Shown piece after piece: positions 1-8,168 of a stretch of 64,000 bases of DNA. The first letter of the stretch is position 1. Each line of letters starts with the position of its first letter. The translations under genes were made by a program, and so were the position numbers. Source of the DNA: Clostridium hydrogeniformans DSM 21757 (lineage in GTDB: Bacteria > Bacillota > Clostridia > Clostridiales > Clostridiaceae); assembly GCF_000686705.1 (NCBI RefSeq), contig NZ_JMLJ01000014.1:1-64000 (forward strand), read 5' to 3'. Below the pieces are notes generated by a model. The model had not been told where the DNA came from, searched no databases, and saw only the letters and a program-made list of their open reading frames with translations.

Positions 1-232
1 ATGCGGAGCGCCATCTGCTACCAGATGATCGTATTCTTTTTAAACCGATTATATTAATATCAAAACCACATTCTGAAAATATATCTCTCGGGAATTTACC
101 CTTTTCATTTTCGGCGATAAACAGTCTTTTAAACTCATCAGTGTATGTAATTCCTTTTTCGCTAACATTTTTAACATATTTATTATTAGAAAGTATTTCT
201 ATCTCTTCTTTTGAAAATAATTTCTCACTCAT
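1..232 (-). CDS. IS-type helix-turn-helix transposase subunit (partial)
   Basis: Reading the minus strand from the ATG at 232 gives 77 codons starting MSEKLFSKEEIEILSNN and running off the window edge, so the 3' part is not visible. The pattern (YTDEFKRLFI, then a CGFDINIIGLKRI segment) resembles the helix-turn-helix OrfA-like proteins of IS3-type insertion sequences in clostridia. An AGGAGTG ribosome binding site lies just upstream at about 241. The family call is from recognition of the pattern; a partner OrfB transposase would lie to the left, outside the window. Confidence 0.6.
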   Translation of the reverse strand, partial: MSEKLFSKEEIEILSNNKYVKNVSEKGITYTDEFKRLFIAENEKGKFPRDIFSECGFDINIIGLKRIRSSGSRWRSA

Positions 233-275
233 CTCTATTCACTCCTAACTTTATAATTCTATTATAAATATAAAA

Positions 276-320
276 ACCCTATAGAATAGACTTTTTTTTA
301 TCATGTCTACTCTATAGGGT
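276..320. repeat. Inverted repeat beside IS ORF
   Basis: Two 16-base arms (276-291 and 305-320) are complementary except for one mismatch and enclose a T-rich 13-base loop. It lies between the start of the truncated transposase-like ORF and the next gene. It could be part of an insertion-sequence end or a terminator; sequence alone does not decide. Confidence 0.5.
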
Positions 321-496
321 ATATTTTAGAGTGTTTTCTAGACCATTTTTTTAATTTGTAAGAAATAAATCTTTGCTTTTAGTCATTTAAAAGACAAATT
401 ATTTGTAAGTATATCCAAAATTAGACATATGCATAGGGATCATATAAGAAATTATGGTAAAATTATTAATGTATCTTAATATAGGAGGAGATTATT

Positions 497-1123
497 ATGA
501 AAAAGAAATTTTATAAAAAGTGGTGGTTTTGGTTAATAGTAGTAGTTATTGTTGGTGCGGGGGCAGCAGGAGCAGGGAGTAGTAAAAAGGATAATGGTGA
601 TAGTAAGACTTTAGCAACCACAGAATCTGAAAAGAAGGATGCTAAAAAAGATAATGATAAGAAAGAAGAGAAAAAGAAAGAAGATTCAAAAGTTAATTAT
701 GATAATTTCTTAAAGATAGGAATGGGATCTTCTTATGAAGATGTTGTAAAAATTATTGGAGAAGGTCAAGAGTCAAGCTCCTCAGAGGTAGCGGGAATAA
801 AGAGTACTATATATACTTGGAAGGGTACAGGTATAAGTAATGTTACTATTACTATCCAAAATGGTGCTGTAACAGGAAAAGGACAAGCTGGGTTAAATAA
901 GAATAAAGCAGATATAAATCTAGAAAAATACAATAAAGTTGAAACAGGTATGAGTTTAAAAGAAGTAGAAAATATATTAGGAGAGGGAACCTTAGTTTCT
1001 AGAACAAAAATAATGAATAGTGAAAGTGATAGCTATGGATGGGTAAATAAGGATGGTAGTAACTCACATATAAGTTTCCAAGGAGATAAAGTTACAACAA
1101 AGGCACAGTTTCAATTAAAATAA
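497..1123 (+). CDS. Membrane-anchored protein with duplicated DUF3862/BLIP-like domain
   Basis: A 208-residue protein with a short basic N-terminus, one hydrophobic anchor (about residues 10-27), a Lys/Glu/Asp-rich linker (about 30-65), and two similar extracytoplasmic repeats. Each repeat opens with the same pattern: YDNFLKIGMG...EDVVKIIGEG, then LEKYNKVETGMS...KEVENILGEG. This resembles the small beta-lactamase-inhibitor-like (DUF3862 or SmpA/OmlA-like) fold found in many Firmicute lipoproteins and membrane proteins. The ligand is unknown. AGGAGGAG precedes the ATG. It is a single gene with its own terminator, so it is probably monocistronic. Confidence 0.65.
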   Translation: MKKKFYKKWWFWLIVVVIVGAGAAGAGSSKKDNGDSKTLATTESEKKDAKKDNDKKEEKKKEDSKVNYDNFLKIGMGSSYEDVVKIIGEGQESSSSEVAGIKSTIYTWKGTGISNVTITIQNGAVTGKGQAGLNKNKADINLEKYNKVETGMSLKEVENILGEGTLVSRTKIMNSESDSYGWVNKDGSNSHISFQGDKVTTKAQFQLK

Positions 1124-1127
1124 ATTA

Positions 1128-1172
1128 AATAATAAAATGTATGGTTATACTGATCATGCATTTTATTATTTT
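1128..1172 (+). terminator. Terminator after the DUF3862-like gene
   Basis: Arms 1128-1139 (AATAATAAAATG) and 1159-1170 (CATTTTATTATT) are perfectly complementary, a few bases after the stop codon. The stem is AT-rich and the T tract is short. Confidence 0.55.
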
Positions 1173-1359
1173 AAGCTGGGTTTTATTTATATTTCTTAGT
1201 TTTAAGTTGTTCGTTTAAGGAAAAAATTTAACGGATAGTAATAGGGCTTAATAGAGGTTGTGGCGGAGATATATAAAGCAATGTAATTTTTAAAAAATAT
1301 GTTATTATAATATAATGAAAAATAGCTTATTATTATGATATGAGGAGAGTAGGGGTAAT

Positions 1360-1803
1360 ATGGAAAAGTTAGTCTTATTAGAAATGAAAAAACATATGAT
1401 TAATAATTGCGTGGATTTATTTATTGACATATTTACTAAAGAACCATGGAATGATGTTTATGAATCAAGGGAACAAGTAGTTAGTTTTTTTAATAATCAT
1501 TTTAATAATAATTACTTTCTAGGTTATGTAGCTATGTTAGATGATAAAATTGTAGCCTTAAGCCTTGGTATGAAAAAGCCATGGATGGAAGGGATGGAAT
1601 ACTATATTGATCAGTTTTGCGTTAGTTACAAAATGCATGGAAGAGGTATTGGAAGTTGGTTTATGAAAGAAATAGAAGAAAGTATTAAAAATCAAGGAAT
1701 GAATGGAATCATATTACACACAGAAAAAGGTTATCCATCACAGATGTTTTATGAGAAAAACGGATTTAAAATAATTAATGATTTAATAGTTCTTGGTAAA
1801 TAG
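1360..1803 (+). CDS. GNAT family N-acetyltransferase
   Basis: This 147-residue protein has the GNAT acetyl-CoA pyrophosphate loop, seen as YKMHGRGIGSWFMKEIEE at about residues 90-107, matching the R/Q-x-x-G-x-G/A rule, followed by a C-terminal FYEKNGFK motif typical of the family. The N-terminal part (FTKEPWND...) is like that of aminoglycoside 6'-acetyltransferase-like and other small-molecule acetyltransferases, but the substrate cannot be assigned. A GAGGAGAG ribosome binding site precedes ATG 1360. It stands alone, with terminators before and after. Confidence 0.75.
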   Translation: MEKLVLLEMKKHMINNCVDLFIDIFTKEPWNDVYESREQVVSFFNNHFNNNYFLGYVAMLDDKIVALSLGMKKPWMEGMEYYIDQFCVSYKMHGRGIGSWFMKEIEESIKNQGMNGIILHTEKGYPSQMFYEKNGFKIINDLIVLGK

Positions 1804-1845
1804 TAAAAAGAATTTATAAAGAAATACTTCATATTTTCTTATATT

Positions 1846-1882
1846 GAAAAATATAGGTGGAGAGTTCTACCTGTATTTTTTT
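1846..1882 (+). terminator. Terminator after GNAT gene
   Basis: An imperfect hairpin (ATATAGGTGGAG ... CTACCTGTAT) is followed by seven T residues, about 45 bases after the acetyltransferase stop. Confidence 0.65.
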
Positions 1883-1987
1883 AGGCTATATTTTAAAACT
1901 ATATTAGAATATAGTCAATTAAAAATATAAAAGAAAAAGTTATTTCCAGTAAAATGTGGTGAAAATCTAAAATATAATATAATAAAT

Positions 1988-2026
1988 AAGAGGCTTTAGA
2001 AAGTATAACACTTTCTAAAGCCTCTT
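1988..2026 (-). terminator. Terminator of tRNA-Sec
   Basis: A perfect 16-base inverted repeat (1988-2003 with 2011-2026, 7-base loop) sits directly downstream of the minus-strand tRNA 3' end. On the minus strand it is followed by an AT-rich but not T-only stretch. Confidence 0.6.
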
Positions 2027-2034
2027 ATATCAAT

Positions 2035-2131
2035 TGGCGGGAATATGTGGGAATCGAACCCACCCATGGTGGTCTTAGCACCACAACACGGTTTTGAAGA
2101 CCGGCGAGCACACCAGCACTCATCTACTCCC
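2035..2131 (-). tRNA. selC: tRNA-Sec (anticodon TCA)
   Basis: The minus strand reads as a 97-base tRNA starting GGGAGTAG and ending CCCGCCA with an encoded CCA. The anticodon loop is CTTCAAA, giving anticodon TCA for the UGA codon. The D arm is long (GAGTGC with GTGCTC, six pairs), the variable arm is very long, and the T arm is GTGGG-TTCGATT-CCCAC. These are the hallmarks of a selenocysteine tRNA and separate it from tRNA-Ser. The host should therefore also carry selA, selB and selD, none of which lies in this window. Confidence 0.93.
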
Positions 2132-2481
2132 ATGAAGATTACAAAACTTATAATACAAGGTATTTAGAAATTAGTCAAGGACTTTGAAATAAAAATAATA
2201 AAAAAGAAGAAAAACATAAAAATTAAAAATAATATTAGACTTTATAAGATATTATAAGGAAAAAAAGTTTAATAATAAAAAAAGAATGAAAAAATATTAG
2301 AAAAAAATTAATAAAAATTAATAAATCTCATAAAAAACATGATTATTGTATATGTGAATAAAAGCTATAAATAAATATAATATTAATCATTATATTAAGG
2401 TAATTCACAAATTAAATTAATCTTAATAAAAAAATCATTTAAAAAGAAGGTTTTTTTTGATTTTTAGAGAATAAATAATGT
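2132..2481. other. AT-rich gap upstream of mraZ
   Basis: About 350 bases that are almost entirely A and T, with no open frame of note. It must hold the divergent promoters for tRNA-Sec (minus strand) and mraZ (plus strand), but no convincing -35/-10 pair could be picked by eye. Confidence 0.5.
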
Positions 2482-2508
2482 AAAGTGGTTTAAAGTGGTT
2501 CAAAGTGG
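2482..2508 (+). promoter_or_regulatory. Three MraZ boxes overlapping the mraZ RBS
   Basis: The heptamer AAAGTGG occurs three times at 2482, 2492 and 2502, each separated by three bases, giving a 10-base period. This matches the repeated AAAGTG[T/G]-N3 sites known for MraZ in other low-GC bacteria. The last box runs into the GGAGGGAG ribosome binding site (2507-2514) of mraZ, so bound MraZ would sit at the translation start region of its own operon. Confidence 0.8.
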
Positions 2509-2522
2509 AGGGAGTTTATATA

Positions 2523-2951
2523 ATGCTTGTTGGGGAATATACTCATGGGTTAGATGGCAAAAATAGAATGATTATCCCATCAAAGTTTAGGGAAGCTTTA
2601 GGAAGTAAATTTATTTTAACTAAAGGCTTAGATGGATGTTTATATGCCTACACCCTAGAAGAGTGGAAAAACCTAGAACTTAAACTTAAAGCATTGCCCT
2701 TAACAAATAAAGATGCTAGAACCTTCGTGAGATTTTTTGTTGGTGGAGCTCATGAAATTGAAATAGATAAACAAGGGAGAGGTCTTATTCCTCAGAGCCT
2801 AAAGGAATACTCATCCATAGAAAAGGAAATAGTAAGTATAGGGGTTCTTACTAGGATTGAAATATGGAGTAAAGAAAAGTGGGAAGAATACAATAAGGAT
2901 AACGTAGATTTTGATAGCATATCTGAAAAAATGGGAGAACTAGGAATTTAG
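2523..2951 (+). CDS. mraZ: Transcriptional regulator MraZ
   Basis: MraZ is the DNA-binding repressor of the division and cell-wall cluster. The protein (142 residues) has the two expected SpoVT/AbrB-like half domains, with signature segments DGKNRMIIP (residues 11-19) and DKQGRGLIP (82-90). A GTG six codons upstream (2505) is in frame, but it lies inside the last MraZ box and the ribosome binding site, so ATG 2523, eight bases after GGAGGGAG, is the true start and gives the usual N-terminus MLVGEY. It heads the dcw operon and probably represses it through the boxes at 2482-2508. Confidence 0.95.
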   Translation: MLVGEYTHGLDGKNRMIIPSKFREALGSKFILTKGLDGCLYAYTLEEWKNLELKLKALPLTNKDARTFVRFFVGGAHEIEIDKQGRGLIPQSLKEYSSIEKEIVSIGVLTRIEIWSKEKWEEYNKDNVDFDSISEKMGELGI

Positions 2952-2966
2952 AGAAGGAGACATAAT

Positions 2967-3908
2967 ATGGAGTTTAAACATGTATCGGTATTATTAGATG
3001 AGTGCATGGAAGCACTTAATATAAGAGAAGATGGAATTTATGTAGACTGCACTTTAGGTGGAGCAGGACATTCTAGTGAAATTCTAAAGAGGTTAGGTGA
3101 AAAAGGTACATTAATAGGAATAGACCAAGATCAAGATGCATTAAATGCAGCTAAAGAAAAATTAAAAGAATATAAAAATGTAATTTATGTTCATGATAAT
3201 TTTTACAATATAGATAATATCTTAAATAACCTTGGTATTGAGAAGGTAGATGGTATATTAATGGATCTTGGAGTTTCATCTTATCAGCTTGATACAGGGG
3301 AAAGAGGCTTTAGTTACATGAATGATGGAGCCTTAGATATGAGAATGAACAGAGACAGTGAATTTTCAGCCTATGATGTAGTCAATGGATATTCAAAGGA
3401 AGAGCTATATAGAATTATAAAAGAGTATGGTGAAGAAAAGTTTGCTAAAAGAGTAGCAGATTTTATAGTGAATAAAAGAAGAGAAGCTCCTATTGAAACA
3501 ACCTTCCAATTAGTTGAGGTAATAAAGGCAGCAATTCCAGCAAGAGCAAGAAGAGAAGGTCCTCATCCAGCTAAGAGAACATTTCAAGCTATAAGAATAG
3601 AGGTAAATAGAGAGCTTGAAATATTAAATAAAACCATAGAAGATGGAATAAATCATTTAAATGTAGATGGTAGAATGGCCATAATAACTTTTCATTCTCT
3701 TGAGGATAGAATAGTAAAAATCAAATATAGAGATATTGAGAATCCTTGCACTTGTCCAAGAGAGTTCCCAATTTGTGTTTGTAATAAAGTACCTAAAATA
3801 AAAGTTTTAACTAAAAAACCTACAGAACCTTCAGAAGAAGAACTTGAGATTAACCCAAGAAGCAGAAGTGCAAAGCTTAGGGTATGTAAAAAAATTTGTT
3901 CTAAATAA
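2967..3908 (+). CDS. rsmH: 16S rRNA m4C1402 methyltransferase RsmH
   Basis: This 313-residue protein (MraW) N4-methylates cytidine 1402 in the ribosomal decoding centre using S-adenosylmethionine. The SAM-binding loop [10 protein letters not shown] is at residues 27-36, and the family motifs [37 protein letters not shown] and [12 protein letters not shown] follow in order. The C-terminal Cys-containing segment ([12 protein letters not shown]) is usual for Firmicutes. It lies 15 bases after mraZ with its own AGAAGGAG site, the canonical second gene of the cluster. Confidence 0.96.
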   Translation: MEFKHVSVLLDECMEALNIREDGIYVDCTLGGAGHSSEILKRLGEKGTLIGIDQDQDALNAAKEKLKEYKNVIYVHDNFYNIDNILNNLGIEKVDGILMDLGVSSYQLDTGERGFSYMNDGALDMRMNRDSEFSAYDVVNGYSKEELYRIIKEYGEEKFAKRVADFIVNKRREAPIETTFQLVEVIKAAIPARARREGPHPAKRTFQAIRIEVNRELEILNKTIEDGINHLNVDGRMAIITFHSLEDRIVKIKYRDIENPCTCPREFPICVCNKVPKIKVLTKKPTEPSEEELEINPRSRSAKLRVCKKICSK

Positions 3909-3926
3909 TCTTGGAGGTGAATAAAA

Positions 3927-4412
3927 ATGATAGTAAATGAAAAGTATATGAAAGGTTCCTTAGCAGTAGTACCTGAAAGAAAAGAAGATAAGGAAGGAAA
4001 AGAGAGATATAGGGAACTTAAGAAGGCCAAAAATCAGCGAAATAAAAGATTAAAAGAAAAACAATGGCAGGTTAAAAGAGGTACATTGCTTTGTATTCTT
4101 TTACTATTTATTTGTGGGTTTTCAGTAATTTATAGTTATGGAGCAGCATTTACAAAGCAAAAAGAATTAGCCAAACTTCAAAAGAGTGAAAGAGATATAA
4201 ACATGGAGAATGATAATTTAAAGGTAGAGCTATTAAAATTCAGTAGTTTTGAATATGTAAAATCTAATGCTGAAGGTAAACTTTCTATGATAGCTCCAGA
4301 TAGAAGTAAAGTGATAAGCGTAGATTTAAATAGAGATAACTTTAAAGAGGAGTCTTTAGTAAAGGAGGAAAAAAATAGTATAGTTAGTTTTATTAAGGAT
4401 TTATTCTTTTAA
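3927..4412 (+). CDS. ftsL: FtsL-like septum protein
   Basis: A 161-residue bitopic protein: charged cytoplasmic tail to residue 51, one membrane helix at about 53-72, then a coiled-coil region (KQKELAKLQKSERDINMENDNLKVELLKFSS written across residues 76-106) and a short outer tail. Size, topology and position between rsmH and the penicillin-binding protein fit FtsL, the divisome partner of DivIC and FtsQ. Sequence identity in this family is low, so the call leans on context. GGAGGTGA precedes the ATG. Confidence 0.8.
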   Translation: MIVNEKYMKGSLAVVPERKEDKEGKERYRELKKAKNQRNKRLKEKQWQVKRGTLLCILLLFICGFSVIYSYGAAFTKQKELAKLQKSERDINMENDNLKVELLKFSSFEYVKSNAEGKLSMIAPDRSKVISVDLNRDNFKEESLVKEEKNSIVSFIKDLFF

Positions 4413-4436
4413 TAAAACTTGTTTGGAGGTAGGAAT

Positions 4437-6611
4437 GTGTCAAAGGGTAATTATAGAGATGAAGTTGTAGTAAGAAAGAGAATGACCATAGTTTTACTAG
4501 GGTTATTCCTTTTATTATTTGTTCTAGTATTTAGATTATTTTACTTAATGATAATTAAGGGAGGATTTTTATCTTATAAGGCTAAGGAACAATGGACTAG
4601 TGAAGTTAAGTTATCAGCAAAAAGAGGACGGATACTAGATAGAAATGGAAATGAGTTTGCAGTAAGTGCTAATGTATATAGGGTTGATTTAGATTTAAAT
4701 GGATTAAGACAATATAGTAATACAAAGGGAATAACCTTAGAGGAAATATCAGATAAATTATCGGTAGCTTTATCAATGGAAAAAGATAAAATCCTAGGAA
4801 TTATAACAAAAACTCTGCCAAGTGGAGAACCTATGGGGTCTGCTAATTTAGTAAGAAGAATTGAAAAAGCAGAGGCGGATAAGGTTACAGCTCTTGGAAT
4901 TAAATCTATTATGGTATCTCCAGACACCAAAAGATATTACCCTAATAATAATCTTTTATCTCATGTTTTAGGTACAACAAATGTAGATGGAGAAGGACTT
5001 ACAGGAGTAGAATTAACATATAATAAATATTTAGCAGGGGTTCCTGGTATGCGTATAACGGAGCTTGATAGAAATAGTGGAGAGCTTCCAAACATAATTT
5101 CTGAATATACAGACCCTATACAAGGAAAAGATGTATATTTAACCATAGATGAAAAAATTCAATACTTTGCAGATAAAGCAGCTGAACAAGCTATGAAGGA
5201 TAACAAGGCAAAGGCTGTTACAATAGTTGTTACAAATCCTAAAACAGGAGAACTTTATGCCCTTGTTAATAAGCCTGATTTTAACCCTAATAATCCAAGA
5301 GAAGGAGCAGAAAATAGTGATGAACTTCAAAGGATGTGGAGAAATAGAGCAGTAAATGATACCTATGAGCCTGGATCTATATTTAAGGTAATTACAGCTA
5401 TAGCTGCTATGGAAGAAGGATTAGTGGGAGAAAATGATACATTTAACTGCGGTGGAAGTATACAAATAGGTAATAGAACCATACACTGCTGGAAGAGAAC
5501 GGGACATGGACCACAAAATTTCGCAGATATAATTAAGAACTCCTGTAATATGGGATTTGTTGAGCTTGGAAGACGTCTTAAAGCAGAGACTCTTAATAAG
5601 TACATTGATAAGTTTGGATTAGGCAAGGTAACTGGAATAGATCTTCCAGGAGAGGCGAAAGGAATTGTTAAAAAGACAGATAAAATCAGTGAGATTGATC
5701 TTGCAACTATTGCTTTTGGTCAAACTAATACAGTAAACCCAGTACAATTTTTAGCGGCTTTTAATGCTATTGCAAATAATGGGGTTTGGATTAGACCTCA
5801 TGTAATGAAGGAAATAAAAGGAGCTGGGGAAGAGGTTATAAAATATGATGATTATGATTCAAAAAGAATAGTCAGTGAGGAAAACACTAAAACCTTAAGA
5901 ACCTATCTTGAAAGAGTTGTTACTGAAGGTAGCGGAAAAGGAACCTTTATTGATGGATATCATATAGCAGGAAAAACTGGAACAGCTCAAAAGGTTAACC
6001 CTCAAAATGGAACTTATGAGGCGGGTAAATATGTTGCATCCTTTGTTGGAATGGCTCCAGCAGATGATCCAAAACTTAGTATATTTATTGCCATTGACGA
6101 GCCAAGTGATGGTGCTTACTATGCAGGAGTAATAGCAACACCTGTGGCAAAACAATTGTTTAATGATATATTTAATTATTTAGAGTTTAAGGGAGATGCT
6201 AGTGAAGAAAATATTGCAAAGAGCTTATTAAAGGATGTAATAGTACCAGAAGTTAGAGGAATGAATAAGACTCAAGCTACAAAGGCTTTAAAGGATGCAA
6301 AGCTTGAGGTTGAAATACAAGGAAATGGTTCTGTAATTAATGATATGAATCCAAAACCAGGTTACACAGTTAAAGAAGGAACTAAAATCATACTTTACAC
6401 TGATGGTTCAGCAAACTATAATAAAGAGGTGATGGTTCCAAACCTTGGGGGAATGTCTAAGGAAAAAGCCACAGAACTTTTAAATAGTTTAGGGCTTAAG
6501 GCAAGCTTTGAAGGAGAAGGGATAACTTCACAGCAAAGCATTGAACCTAAGACTATTGTAAATAAAGGAACTATAATAAATATTATCTTGTCACCAAACG
6601 CAGGAGATTAA
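4437..6611 (+). CDS. spoVD: Class B penicillin-binding protein with PASTA domains (SpoVD/PBP2B type)
   Basis: A peptidoglycan transpeptidase of about 724 residues: membrane anchor at about 17-38, dimerisation domain, transpeptidase domain and two C-terminal PASTA repeats (VPEVRGMNKTQATKAL and VPNLGGMSKEKATELL). Active-site motifs are S314-x-x-K (GSIFK), S369-x-N (SCN) and K513-T-G. An in-frame TTG at 4419 precedes the GGAGG site, so GTG 4437, seven bases after it, is preferred. Two PASTA domains resemble division PBP2B; the genomic place fits either PBP2B or sporulation SpoVD, and the two cannot be separated here. Confidence 0.88.
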   Translation: MSKGNYRDEVVVRKRMTIVLLGLFLLLFVLVFRLFYLMIIKGGFLSYKAKEQWTSEVKLSAKRGRILDRNGNEFAVSANVYRVDLDLNGLRQYSNTKGITLEEISDKLSVALSMEKDKILGIITKTLPSGEPMGSANLVRRIEKAEADKVTALGIKSIMVSPDTKRYYPNNNLLSHVLGTTNVDGEGLTGVELTYNKYLAGVPGMRITELDRNSGELPNIISEYTDPIQGKDVYLTIDEKIQYFADKAAEQAMKDNKAKAVTIVVTNPKTGELYALVNKPDFNPNNPREGAENSDELQRMWRNRAVNDTYEPGSIFKVITAIAAMEEGLVGENDTFNCGGSIQIGNRTIHCWKRTGHGPQNFADIIKNSCNMGFVELGRRLKAETLNKYIDKFGLGKVTGIDLPGEAKGIVKKTDKISEIDLATIAFGQTNTVNPVQFLAAFNAIANNGVWIRPHVMKEIKGAGEEVIKYDDYDSKRIVSEENTKTLRTYLERVVTEGSGKGTFIDGYHIAGKTGTAQKVNPQNGTYEAGKYVASFVGMAPADDPKLSIFIAIDEPSDGAYYAGVIATPVAKQLFNDIFNYLEFKGDASEENIAKSLLKDVIVPEVRGMNKTQATKALKDAKLEVEIQGNGSVINDMNPKPGYTVKEGTKIILYTDGSANYNKEVMVPNLGGMSKEKATELLNSLGLKASFEGEGITSQQSIEPKTIVNKGTIINIILSPNAGD

Positions 6612-6616
6612 TAGTT

Positions 6617-6663
6617 TAGGCATGGGGTGTTTTAATAAAGAAACTTAAAATACCCCATGCCTA
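6617..6663 (+). terminator. Strong 19-bp hairpin between spoVD and murE
   Basis: Arms 6617-6635 and 6645-6663 pair over 19 positions with one G-T pair and a 9-base loop. No T tract follows, so it may be a weak terminator, an mRNA-processing or stability element, or an attenuator that lowers transcription into murE. Confidence 0.55.
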
Positions 6664-6710
6664 TGTTATGTAATTATTAATATGGTATTTTAAGTTTAAG
6701 GAGTGAGACT

Positions 6711-8156
6711 ATGAATTTAAAAGATATTTTAAAAGATGTAGAATTTGAAGTTTTACAAGGAGATCTAAATAGGGATATAAATAAATTAGCTTATAATTCA
6801 AGGGAAGTAGAACAAGGAGATCTGTTCTTTTGCATAAAGGGATTTAAGGTGGATGGACACAAATACTTTAATTCCGCTGTAGATAATGGGGCAAAAGTGA
6901 TAATTTGTGAGGATGACTTATGTAGCAGTGAAGAGATTACAATACTTAAGGTTAAGGACTCAAGAAAGGCGTTAGCTATTTGTAGTAAAAACTATTACAA
7001 GAATCCTTGTGGAGATATTAAGATAATTGGTATTACTGGTACCAATGGGAAGACTACATCTGCTTTTATGATGAAATCAATTCTAGAGGAAGCAGGTTTT
7101 AAGGTAGGCCTCATAGGAACAGTTGCTAATTATATAGGAGATAAGAAGCTTAAATCAGAAAGAACTACTCCGGAATCCTTAGAACTTCAAAAGTTATTTA
7201 GGGATATGGTAGATAATGGAGTTGAATACTGCGTTATGGAAGTATCATCCCACTCTTTATATTTAGATAGAGTTTATGGAATTGAGTTTATAACAGGAAT
7301 ATTTACTAATCTAACCCAAGATCATTTAGATTTTCATGAAACACTAGAAAATTATTTTAATGCTAAGAAAATCTTATTTAATGTAAGTAAAAATAAAGTT
7401 ATTAATATAGATGATGAGCATGGAAAAAGAATAGTTGAAGAATTTAAAGATAAGGTTTTAACCTTTGGAAGAGAAAATAATGGAGATTTAAATTGTAGTA
7501 ATATAATAAATGAACCTAGGGGAGCTAAGTTTAATTTAGATATAAATGGTAATAATCATTTAATAGAGTTAAATATTCCAGGAATATTTAATGTATATAA
7601 TGCTTTAGGAGTAATAGGAGCATCCCTTTTAGAAGATATAGATATGGAAATTATAAAAAATGGACTCAAAAAGTCAGTAGTTCCAGGAAGATGTGAGATA
7701 ATATCTAATGGAATGAATTTAGAATATGATATTGTAGTTGATTACGCACATAGTCCAGATGGTCTCGAAAATATATTAAAATGTGCTAGAGAGTTCACAA
7801 AAGGAAGGCTTATAGGTGTATTTGGATGTGGAGGAGATAGGGACAAAACTAAGAGACCTATAATGGGGGAAATTGGTGTGAAATTATGTGATATTGCAGT
7901 TATTACCTCAGATAATCCAAGAACAGAAGATCCTATGGACATAATTAATGATATATTAGAGGGAGTTAAAAAAGATAATTATAAAATTATAGAGAATAGA
8001 AAAGAAGCTATTAAAGAGGCTATTAACATTGCAGGGCCCTTAGATGTTATAGTTATTGCTGGAAAGGGACATGAAGATTATCAAGTTCTTAAGGATAAAA
8101 CTATACATTTTGATGAAAGAGAGATTGTAAAAGACATACTAGAAGAAAGTAAGTAG
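6711..8156 (+). CDS. murE: UDP-MurNAc-tripeptide synthetase MurE
   Basis: MurE adds the third amino acid to the UDP-MurNAc-dipeptide in the cytoplasm using ATP. The 481-residue protein has the Mur ligase P-loop GTNGKTT at 110-116, the central EVSSHSL and [10 protein letters not shown] motifs, and D401-N-P-R404, the signature of diaminopimelate-adding rather than lysine-adding enzymes. The diaminopimelate epimerase gene further right (25.7 kb) agrees with meso-DAP peptidoglycan. GGAGTGAG precedes the ATG. It is followed after about 12 bases by murF. Confidence 0.96.
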   Translation: MNLKDILKDVEFEVLQGDLNRDINKLAYNSREVEQGDLFFCIKGFKVDGHKYFNSAVDNGAKVIICEDDLCSSEEITILKVKDSRKALAICSKNYYKNPCGDIKIIGITGTNGKTTSAFMMKSILEEAGFKVGLIGTVANYIGDKKLKSERTTPESLELQKLFRDMVDNGVEYCVMEVSSHSLYLDRVYGIEFITGIFTNLTQDHLDFHETLENYFNAKKILFNVSKNKVINIDDEHGKRIVEEFKDKVLTFGRENNGDLNCSNIINEPRGAKFNLDINGNNHLIELNIPGIFNVYNALGVIGASLLEDIDMEIIKNGLKKSVVPGRCEIISNGMNLEYDIVVDYAHSPDGLENILKCAREFTKGRLIGVFGCGGDRDKTKRPIMGEIGVKLCDIAVITSDNPRTEDPMDIINDILEGVKKDNYKIIENRKEAIKEAINIAGPLDVIVIAGKGHEDYQVLKDKTIHFDEREIVKDILEESK

Positions 8157-8168
8157 GAAGTGATAATT

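Noticed and set aside
2035-2131. tRNA-Ser as alternative call, because of the long variable arm
   Set aside because: The anticodon is TCA and the D stem is six pairs, both specific for tRNA-Sec.
2505-2522. GTG 2505 as mraZ start
   Set aside because: It lies within the MraZ box and Shine-Dalgarno sequence; ATG 2523 gives the conserved N-terminus.
3692-4030. Antisense open frames opposite rsmH, the PBP gene, murE and other core genes
   Set aside because: They lie fully inside well-supported genes, have no ribosome binding site or family pattern, and are expected shadows in AT-rich coding DNA.
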